64,000 nucleotides of DNA, from contig NZ_BMQN01000005.1 in the NCBI RefSeq assembly GCF_014648135.1, positions 149,193 to 213,192 on the forward strand. The letters run 5' to 3'. This document shows, piece by piece, positions 1 through 7,773 of this stretch (position 1 is the first letter of the stretch; each line of letters starts with the position of its first letter). Source of the stretch: Deinococcus sedimenti (GTDB taxonomy: Bacteria; Deinococcota; Deinococci; Deinococcales; Deinococcaceae). The translations under genes and the position numbers were made by a program. The notes beneath the pieces were generated by a model. The model made no database searches. It had not been told where the DNA came from and saw nothing but the letters and a program-made list of their open reading frames with translations.

Positions 1-1
1 A

Positions 2-85
2 CTGAACTTCGCCCTGCTGCACGTGATCCCCGGCCTGCTTCTGACCGGGGGTCTTTTCTGTGTGCACATCCAGAACTTTAAATGA
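2..85 (+). CDS. 3' end of an unidentified gene (partial)
   Basis: The first bases read in one open frame for 27 codons and stop at TGA 83-85, giving a hydrophobic tail that ends in VHIQNFK. The gene begins outside the window. Its family cannot be told from so short a tail. Base composition drops sharply right after the stop, so this could be the end of a transposase, but no inverted repeat supports that. Confidence 0.35.
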   Translation: MNFALLHVIPGLLLTGGLFCVHIQNFK

Positions 86-247
86 CCTTGATAATGTAGA
101 AAACCTCATTTATGAAACAACATTTGGGAAAAGCCTGAATAATCACGATTCCCATGAAAAATAACCGTTGTTTAAAGAACGATCTCTGGGTGATCGCGTA
201 CGCTGATGGAACTTCAAAAGAGCGTCACCCCACTCAAGGAGTTCCAC
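86..247. other. AT-richer intergenic region upstream of the repeat protein
   Basis: These 160 bases are clearly AT-richer than the coding DNA on either side. They hold the upstream region of the next gene. No convincing -35/-10 pair and no radiation/desiccation-response palindrome were found. An AAGGAG ribosome-binding site lies at the right end, just before the ATG at 248. Confidence 0.4.
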
Positions 248-1504
248 ATGAAAACACCCATCGCCTGCACCCTTGCCCTCCTGATCGCCTCCGCCGCCCT
301 CGCCGGTGGTGGCCCCAGCGTCGCCCGCCCCGCCGGCACCACGGTCAATCCCTTCGGCGCCACCGCCGCCGCCCCCATGACCATGCCCGCCGTGCTGTCC
401 GACCTGCAACGCGCCGGTACCACCCTGACCCTCGTCACCGGCCGCAACGTCATCGCCGGCACCGTCAACGGCCCCACCGTGACCGCCATCGGCAGCGAGC
501 CCGCCACCTCCGTCGTCGCCACCACCGGCGGCACCCAGCGCCGCTACACGCTGCTGAACCCCGTCCGCCCCGGCGTCGTGACCCCCGTGCGCGACATCCG
601 CCTGCTGCCGGTCGCGCCAGTCGTGCTGCTGCCCATCCAGGCGCCGCAACCCGCCCCCCGGCCCATCGCCGCGCCCGTCACCCCAGCGCCCGCGCCCGTG
701 ACCCCCGTCCCGATCGTGCAGCCCACGCCCATCGTGCAGCCGGCCCCCGCGCCGGTCCAGCCTGCCCCGGTGCAGCCCGCGCCCGTACAGCCGGGGCCCA
801 TCCAGCCGGCTCCGGTGCAGCCCGCCCCGGCCCCCGTCCAGCCTGAACCCACCCCGCCCGCCCCCGAGGACCCCATCAGCATCTGCCACCGGACCGGCAG
901 CGACACCAACCCGTACAACCTGATCACGGTCAGCCGCAACGCCCTGGACGCCCACGCCGGTCACGGGGACATCATCCCCGCCCCTGCCGAGGGGTGCCCC
1001 ACCACCGCCGGGGACACCACGCAGCCCAGCCCCGCCCCGGTGCAGCCCGCGCCCGCCCCCGGTCAGCCTGAACCCACGCCCCCCGGCGACGGCAACGACA
1101 AGATCAACATCTGCCACCGCACCGGCAGCAGCACCAACCCGTACAACCTGATCTCGGTCAGCCGTAGCGCCCTGGACGCGCACTCCGGCCACGGCGACAT
1201 CATTCCCGCTCCGGAAGGTGGCTGCCCCACCACCGCCGGGGACGCCACGCAACCCAGCCCCGCCCCGGTGCAGCCCGCCCCGGCCCCCGGCCAGCCGGAA
1301 CCCACCCCCCCCGGTGACGGCAACGACAAGGTCAGCATCTGCCACAAGACGGGCAGTGACAGCAACCCCTACAACCTGATCACGGTCAGCCGTAGCGCCC
1401 TGGACGCGCACTCCGGCCACGGGGACATCATCCCCGCGCCCGCCGAAGGCTGCCCCACCGGCACCCCTCCCGGCAACGGGAACGGCAATGGCAACGGCAA
1501 GTAA
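248..1504 (+). CDS. Secreted Pro-rich protein with three 76-residue CHxTGS repeats
   Basis: The 418-residue protein starts at ATG 248, chosen for the AAGGAG just upstream and because it opens directly with a signal peptide (MKTPIACTLALLIASAALA). After a region of about 140 residues comes a long stretch rich in PAPVQP units, then three near-identical modules, each with ICHxTGS, NPYNLI, VSRxALDAH, GHGDIIPAP and a closing GCP. The modules begin at 878, 1106 and 1334, so the period is exactly 228 bp (76 codons), including a Pro-rich linker. The tail is a run of Gly-Asn ending in Lys. The Cys and His pattern could bind metal or form disulfides. I infer an exported surface or matrix protein; no enzymatic family is recognised. 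Confidence 0.8.
   Translation: MKTPIACTLALLIASAALAGGGPSVARPAGTTVNPFGATAAAPMTMPAVLSDLQRAGTTLTLVTGRNVIAGTVNGPTVTAIGSEPATSVVATTGGTQRRYTLLNPVRPGVVTPVRDIRLLPVAPVVLLPIQAPQPAPRPIAAPVTPAPAPVTPVPIVQPTPIVQPAPAPVQPAPVQPAPVQPGPIQPAPVQPAPAPVQPEPTPPAPEDPISICHRTGSDTNPYNLITVSRNALDAHAGHGDIIPAPAEGCPTTAGDTTQPSPAPVQPAPAPGQPEPTPPGDGNDKINICHRTGSSTNPYNLISVSRSALDAHSGHGDIIPAPEGGCPTTAGDATQPSPAPVQPAPAPGQPEPTPPGDGNDKVSICHKTGSDSNPYNLITVSRSALDAHSGHGDIIPAPAEGCPTGTPPGNGNGNGNGK
878..1456 (+). repeat. In-gene tandem repeat, 228-bp period, three copies
   Basis: Modules start at 878, 1106 and 1334 and are in register at 76 codons. Each encodes CHxTGS...NPYNLI...HGDIIPAP...GCP followed, in the first two, by a Thr/Gln/Pro linker. 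Equal spacing and high nucleotide identity suggest recent duplication within the gene. Confidence 0.85.
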
Positions 1505-1604
1505 CGCCTGACGCACCACCCCGGCGGCGCCCCCTGAACTCCAGAGGGGCGCCGCCTCTGCCGTACCCAGAAGGGGCCCCGCGTGCCATCATGCGCGCGC
1601 ACCC

Positions 1605-2993
1605 ATGAACCTGCGACCCCTGATTGCCGCGCTGCTCGTCACGACCGCCCAGGCCACCCCCACCGTGCAGGGCGCGTGGCACGGCCCGTACTACCGCCTG
1701 ACCCTGACCGGCCTGAGCGCCCGAGACGGCACGATCCGCTGGACGCCCGGCGGGACCGGCGCGGACCTGAAGTTCAGCGCGGCGCTCCCCACCCTGACCC
1801 GCACGGTGCCCACCGCGCAGGACCAGATCCAGATCCGCGTGCAGGACAAGGGCATTCAGATCCGCAGCGCGCAGGGCCGCCCGCTGCGCGTGAACCTGAT
1901 GCCCGTCCGCGCGGGCGTCGAGGGGCCCACGCGCTTCACGGCCATCGACGTGTACCCCGAGGAAGCCTGGACGACGTATGAACCTGTCCCCGTCACGCCC
2001 TGCCGCGCACCCACCCCCGTCCCGGAACTGCCGTACCAGCCGCCCCGCTTCGCCACCGGCCCCGTCGGGTTCTACCTCGCGCAGATCGACCCGCGCACCG
2101 GCACGCCCATACGCGTCATCGCCAACGACCCGGACCGCCTGTACCCCCTGGCGAGCACCTTCAAACAGATCGTCCTGTGGGGCACCCTGCGCGACGTGCA
2201 GGCCGGACGCCTCAGCCTGAACACCCGCCTGACCGTCACCGAAACCAACCGCAGCATCGAGACCTACCAGCCCGGCACGCGCACCGTGCAGAACCTCGCC
2301 ACGCAGGCCATCCAGAACAGCGAGAACACCGCCAGCGACGTCCTGCACCTCCGCTACGGCCCCGACCGCCTCCAAGCCCTCGTCACCGCGCAGGGCGCGT
2401 GCCACACCCGCGTGAACACCACCACCAAAGCGTGGTGGGCCGCGCAGGCCGGACTCCTCCCCGAACTCTACGGCCCAGACGTGAACACCGGCGCGCAACA
2501 GACCTTCACCCTCCCACCCGCCCAGGAAACCCAGATCCGCGCCCGCGCCGTGCAACAGGCCCAGACCCTGAACGCCGACCGCGTCCTCGACCACCTCGAC
2601 CGCGCGTTCTTCAGCCCCACCTACCACCCCCAGACCGAGGTGTACCTGCAAAACCGCAGCACCCCCCGCGAATGGGCCACCCTGATCACCCGCATGTACC
2701 TCGACCCCAGCCTGACCCCCACCAACCGCGCGTTCCTGCGTGACACCCTCGCCAGAGGATGCTGCCGCGCCAAGGACCCCAGCGTCGCCTACTGGGGCAG
2801 CAAGGCGGGCAGCGGCTGGCGGAACGTCACCATGAGCGGCCTGCTCAGCCTGACCACCGGGCAGACCTTCGTGTACGCCTACTTCAACCCCGGCTCCGAC
2901 ACCATTGAAAGCGTCCTGATCGAGAAACAACTGCCGGATATCGCCCGGTACGTCCTGGAGAACGCCAAACGACTCGCTCGCAACGCCCCCTGA
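1605..2993 (+). CDS. Exported class A beta-lactamase-like serine hydrolase
   Basis: A 462-residue protein with a short N-terminal signal-like segment (MNLRPLIAALLVTTAQA). The first 150 or so residues form a beta-rich extension without a recognised family. The rest has the beta-lactamase/PBP-like motif series: S184-x-x-K187 in LASTFK, S239-E-N241 in the SDN position, and K400-A-G402 in the KTG position. These changes (SEN, KAG) and the length above the usual 290 residues argue against a classical penicillinase; a peptidoglycan-linked or unknown hydrolase is equally possible. It ends close to a convergent gene remnant, with a two-hairpin repeat between them at 3024-3065 that could end transcription. 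Confidence 0.75.
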   Translation: MNLRPLIAALLVTTAQATPTVQGAWHGPYYRLTLTGLSARDGTIRWTPGGTGADLKFSAALPTLTRTVPTAQDQIQIRVQDKGIQIRSAQGRPLRVNLMPVRAGVEGPTRFTAIDVYPEEAWTTYEPVPVTPCRAPTPVPELPYQPPRFATGPVGFYLAQIDPRTGTPIRVIANDPDRLYPLASTFKQIVLWGTLRDVQAGRLSLNTRLTVTETNRSIETYQPGTRTVQNLATQAIQNSENTASDVLHLRYGPDRLQALVTAQGACHTRVNTTTKAWWAAQAGLLPELYGPDVNTGAQQTFTLPPAQETQIRARAVQQAQTLNADRVLDHLDRAFFSPTYHPQTEVYLQNRSTPREWATLITRMYLDPSLTPTNRAFLRDTLARGCCRAKDPSVAYWGSKAGSGWRNVTMSGLLSLTTGQTFVYAYFNPGSDTIESVLIEKQLPDIARYVLENAKRLARNAP

Positions 2994-3023
2994 ACCAGAC
3001 GGGGGAACGGCGTCGCGGGTGGA

Positions 3024-3065
3024 CCCCTCAGTCGGCTACGCCGACAGCTCCCCTTGAGGGGAGCC
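3024..3065. terminator. Two-hairpin intergenic repeat, copy 1
   Basis: Two adjacent stem-loops, one built on GTCGGC/GCCGAC and one on CTCCCCT/AGGGGAG, lie between convergent genes. A 42-bp copy differing at two bases, in the opposite orientation, lies at 36074-36115, also between convergent genes. Placement suggests a bidirectional terminator. Confidence 0.6.
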
Positions 3066-3080
3066 AGGGCCACCCCCCGC

Positions 3081-3587
3081 TCAGCCTCCGCTGCGCCCGA
3101 ACCGGCCCAGAGCCGCGCGGCTTTCCGGCGTGCCTCCCGGCACCTTCGCGCCCGCCAGCGAGACGAACGACCACCCGCCCCGCGCACCATGCTCCACCAC
3201 CAGGTAATGCGTCCCGGCCCCCAGCGTCCGCGCCAGCGTCGGCCCGCGCCACCCCACCACGCCATGCCCCGAGCACGCCGAGTACGACCCGGACACGCCC
3301 ACCGCGCTCCAGCCGTCCGGCACGAAGTCCGGCTGCCCCGCCCCCACGGGCACGCCCGGCCCGACCAGCCACAGGCGGGGACGGTACGCCACGTCACACG
3401 CGGAACTGACGAACACCGCCACGTCCAGCCGGAAGCCCGCCCCAGTCGAGAGGGCGTACCAGTCGCGGCCACCCGCGCGGCCCTGCACGGTGATGACCTT
3501 CGACACGGTCGGCTGCGGCACCCGGAACGCCGTTTCCAGCGTGCCGCTGCCCGGATTGAACAGCGGCTGATGCGCCCCCGCCCCCAC
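3081..3587 (-). pseudogene. Truncated exported-protein remnant bordering the AT-rich island
   Basis: The minus frame from about 3587 to TGA 3081-3083 has the codon bias of the host genome and a beta-rich, Cys-containing product of up to 168 residues (ITVQGRAGG, DWYALSTG, YLVVEHGARGG). It has no signal peptide or ribosome-binding site. Read upstream, the frame runs only about 12 codons into AT-rich DNA before a stop. The coding bias ends abruptly at about 3590, exactly where the foreign-looking segment begins. I infer the 5' end was lost when the island arrived. A short gene starting at the GTG at 3587 cannot be excluded. Confidence 0.55.
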
Positions 3588-3625
3588 GATTGAGGTGTTT
3601 GCAATCCAATAACTGCGGTGAGGTC

Positions 3626-3787
3626 ATGGCACGAATACAGAAAATCCTGAACCTAACTTTCGGAAAAGGTGATCTAGATTACTATCAGCAAAGTTGCCGA
3701 CTATTCTTCTGCGGTGGTTGTAGGATAGCCTCGTTTTTCGATCCTTCCGATCTAGCCAAAATTTTCTGTACCACTTATGTGGCATGA
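3626..3787 (+). CDS. Possible small Cys-rich protein upstream of ariA
   Basis: ATG 3626 is preceded by GAGG and opens a 53-residue frame ending at TGA 3785-3787. It carries a CxxxxCxxC cluster in its middle and a C-terminal FCTTYVA. Its stop overlaps an in-frame ATG of the next gene (ATGA at 3784). The overlap and compositional match to the island suggest co-translation, but the frame could be fortuitous leader sequence. No family recognised. Confidence 0.25.
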   Translation: MARIQKILNLTFGKGDLDYYQQSCRLFFCGGCRIASFFDPSDLAKIFCTTYVA

Positions 3788-3798
3788 GGAGTTTACGT

Positions 3799-5238
3799 AT
3801 GACACGACAAAATTATAAGCGAAAGCGCAGGAGCGATACTACTTCGCAAGTCAAATCATTTTCTGTGGTCAAACTTAATGGAAATCTCAATGTTAATTGC
3901 CTTTTCCGTGACAACAAATTGGTTTTGGTTGGCGAGAACGGGTATGGTAAAACAACTATATTGGTGATGCTGTACTACACTATGACTAGGCAGTGGGTTA
4001 AGCTGCGCAAATACGATTTTGAATCTATAGAGCTTGTTTTTGGAAATAAAAATTTGAAGTTCAGTAAATCTGAACTTGAAGTGAATTTAGTGGATATGCC
4101 ATATAAAAATGAGATAGCCAAATATATAGAGGAAAATGCACTAGAAGATATAATAGAGGAAAGTCCAATTTCATTCATTAGAGATGCATCCCAAATTATG
4201 GGTATCCCTAGTATATATTTTAGAAGATATGTAGATATGATTTCTAATATTGAATTGTCTGATAATGTTGGGGAAATCGACAAATATATTATGGAGAATA
4301 TGAATTTTCAAGTCTTATACCTGCCAACATATAGACGAATTGAACAGGATATCAGGAAAATATTTCCGGATGTGGCGCGGAGATTTAACGAATCGTTGGA
4401 TAAAAGGAGCGATAATTCTAAAAATTATATAGAGTTTGTTGAGTTCGGTATGAATGATGTAGATAAACTCTTGTCCGAAGAACTAAATAGATTGCGCGAA
4501 GTTTTCAGGGGATCTTTGGTGGGTTTAACGAATAGATTTCTTGCGGGAATCCTCTCTAGGAACTATGCGACAAATTCCGATATTGAGGTTAATCCTGAAT
4601 TATACGACATGCTAAAATCCAGATACTCAAAAGAACTGGAGATAACACTGGGCGTTCCTGGATTCGAAAAAACGATTGAAGATATTAGTAAGAAAAGAAG
4701 TAAAACAGATCATGATAAAATTGTGCAGTATTTTTGGCAGCAACTGCTTAATGTTTATTTTGAGCAATATATAGCGAGTTCATCAATGCTGAATTTCACT
4801 AACATCGTGGATGGGTATTTAGTCAATAAGGATGCTATATTCAATTCGCAGGATTATTCATTTTCAATTGTACGTAATGCTAAAAAGGATAAATCTAAAA
4901 AAGAAAATAAAAATAATCCCTATCTACTATTCCCAGATGATATTAATCAAGATAATAAACTTAAAATAAAGCTTAAAAGCCTTTCCTCTGGAGAAAAACA
5001 GATAATTTCCTTATTTGCTCACCTACATTTTGGTAAGTTCGAAAAAGCATTCGTAATCATAGATGAACCTGAGCTATCTCTCTCTATAGATTGGCAAAGA
5101 AGCTTTTTGAGCGACATTGTATCAATACCAAATGTAATAGGCCTATTCTCTGTTACCCATTCGCCATTTATATTTGATAACGAGTTGGAGAAGTACACGC
5201 ACGATCTTTCTGAATTTTCGGTAATGAGTAATGAGTAA
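3799..5238 (+). CDS. ariA: PARIS AriA-like AAA/ABC-type ATPase
   Basis: A 479-residue cytoplasmic ATPase of the OLD/AAA_21 type. Seen directly: Walker A GENGYGKTT at residues 45-53, ABC signature LSSGEKQ starting at 395, Walker B VIIDEPELSLS with D422-E423, then an H-loop in SVTHSPFIF. A helical insert fills the middle, as in Smc/Rad50-like sensors. ATG 3799 is preferred over in-frame ATG 3784 because AGGAG lies eight bases upstream. The next gene overlaps it by 8 bp and encodes a DUF4435/TOPRIM protein; this pair, order and size are those of PARIS, where AriA senses phage anti-restriction proteins and releases AriB. OLD/Gabija-type nucleases are alternatives, but their TOPRIM is normally fused to the ATPase. 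Confidence 0.85.
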   Translation: MTRQNYKRKRRSDTTSQVKSFSVVKLNGNLNVNCLFRDNKLVLVGENGYGKTTILVMLYYTMTRQWVKLRKYDFESIELVFGNKNLKFSKSELEVNLVDMPYKNEIAKYIEENALEDIIEESPISFIRDASQIMGIPSIYFRRYVDMISNIELSDNVGEIDKYIMENMNFQVLYLPTYRRIEQDIRKIFPDVARRFNESLDKRSDNSKNYIEFVEFGMNDVDKLLSEELNRLREVFRGSLVGLTNRFLAGILSRNYATNSDIEVNPELYDMLKSRYSKELEITLGVPGFEKTIEDISKKRSKTDHDKIVQYFWQQLLNVYFEQYIASSSMLNFTNIVDGYLVNKDAIFNSQDYSFSIVRNAKKDKSKKENKNNPYLLFPDDINQDNKLKIKLKSLSSGEKQIISLFAHLHFGKFEKAFVIIDEPELSLSIDWQRSFLSDIVSIPNVIGLFSVTHSPFIFDNELEKYTHDLSEFSVMSNE

Positions 5239-6148
5239 TCTCCTTGACCGTCTTAAGGAGGCGAGGAGTAGCACGGTTACTGTTATTGACAGATTTATAA
5301 GGGAATATGGTAGGCACGGAGCAGGAGCCTACATATTTGTGGAGGGCAAAAATGATCGATTGTACTACCAAAGTATCGTGAAAAGAATTATTAATAAGAA
5401 GCACTATATTAAGATTTTTGTCTGTGGTAACAGGAAGGCAGTAATCGAGGCTGAAAAAAATCTTCGTGATCGCCGTTTGCCAAACGGTGTGAAAACACTA
5501 TTCTTCGCAGATCGTGACTTCGATTATAATTTACAAAACGAACCTCATTCAAGGGGAGTTTGCTATACGGATGGATACTCATTTGAAAACTATCTTATTG
5601 ATGGTGAAAATATGCGCTTGGCATGGGATAGTTGTGTAACCACTGCGACAAGCGGCCTAGACTACGATATTCTATCTCGAATATTTAAAAGAGAGTATAT
5701 AAAATTTGCAAGAATTATGATAGATCTTTCTGCGCATGTTTTGGCGCGGCGTCGATACATTAGGGAGGGTGAAAAAATAGTACTAAACGATGCAAGAATA
5801 TTGCGATTTATGAATATAGATAGCGATCTAAATATAGAATACGAGGAAAATATCTTGCCTAAAATAAGTGATCAAATTGGTTTGAGAATGATGAAGTGTG
5901 ATGCAAAAGTGTTTAAAAATATTAAACGAGATCTCAGAGAGAAGGGTAGCCTTTATTACATTAGGGGGAAATATTTAACGACATTTATTCAGAAATTTCT
6001 CGAAGGGGTCCAAGTGCTTGGCAAAAGTGTTGATGCAAATTTCGCATTTGATGTTCAAATTAATGAGAGAAATATCGTCAACTATATTTTAATGCGTGGA
6101 AACATACCGAATAATCTGGCATCATATGTGGAAGCCAGACTAGTATAA
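5231..6148 (+). CDS. ariB: PARIS AriB-like DUF4435 TOPRIM effector nuclease
   Basis: A 305-residue protein starting at ATG 5231 inside the end of ariA (8-bp overlap, so translation is probably coupled). TOPRIM hallmarks are visible: catalytic Glu in FVEGKND (E38), the acidic cluster ADRDFD (D94, D96, D98), and YSFENYL just after, typical of DUF4435. In characterised PARIS systems AriB is the toxic effector that cuts a host tRNA once released from AriA; whether this one has that target is inference. All predicted metal-binding acids are intact, so it looks functional. It is AT-rich like ariA and ends 8 bp before the convergent purF stop codon, with no room for a separate terminator. Confidence 0.85.
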   Translation: MSNLLDRLKEARSSTVTVIDRFIREYGRHGAGAYIFVEGKNDRLYYQSIVKRIINKKHYIKIFVCGNRKAVIEAEKNLRDRRLPNGVKTLFFADRDFDYNLQNEPHSRGVCYTDGYSFENYLIDGENMRLAWDSCVTTATSGLDYDILSRIFKREYIKFARIMIDLSAHVLARRRYIREGEKIVLNDARILRFMNIDSDLNIEYEENILPKISDQIGLRMMKCDAKVFKNIKRDLREKGSLYYIRGKYLTTFIQKFLEGVQVLGKSVDANFAFDVQINERNIVNYILMRGNIPNNLASYVEARLV

Positions 6149-6156
6149 GTCCTATC

Positions 6157-7575
<1,419 letters not shown>

Positions 7576-7773
7576 GGAAGTCCTTTAACCCCTCCCCCTT
7601 GAGGGGGGAGGTTGGGAGGGGGTGAGCGGGCCGGGCGGCGTGTGCGGGTCGGGCTGGGGTTGGGTTGGTCTTTCTGGCTGCGCGGGTGGGTCGGTGGCGG
7701 TTCACCCCCACCCGGCCTCCCCCCTCTCCTTCGGAGCTGCTCCAGTCAAGGGGGAGGAGAAAGGCCGGGGGGT
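7576..7773. repeat. purL-purF spacer with short inverted C/G-rich repeats
   Basis: The spacer holds CCCCTCCCCCTTGAGGGG-type stem-loops at both ends (about 7589-7612 and 7715-7760), in opposite orientation. They resemble the short hairpin repeats at 3024, 36074 and 62420. They could cause partial termination between purL and purF. No gene is visible. Confidence 0.45.

Larger units (their letters stand above)
3590..6155. mobile_element. AT-rich genomic island carrying a PARIS-type defence module
   Basis: Composition changes from high GC to visibly AT-rich at about 3590 and back again at about 6155. Codons such as ATA, AGA and TTA are frequent inside and rare outside. The left edge truncates a gene; the right edge lies within 8 bp of the purF stop codon. 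No integrase, inverted repeats or direct flanking repeats are visible, so the mode of entry is unknown. Confidence 0.7.

Noticed and set aside
878..1456. CRISPR array
   Set aside because: The regular 228-bp spacing comes from protein-coding repeats in one open frame, not short direct repeats with unique spacers; no cas genes are present.
143..1519. Long Gly/Val/Arg-rich open frames opposite real genes, here and through most of the window
   Set aside because: They are third-position GC shadows: low-complexity products, no start signals, and antisense to genes with recognisable motifs.
3590..6155. Prophage or integrative element
   Set aside because: No integrase, phage structural genes, tRNA target or flanking direct repeats were found; only the two-gene defence module is supported.
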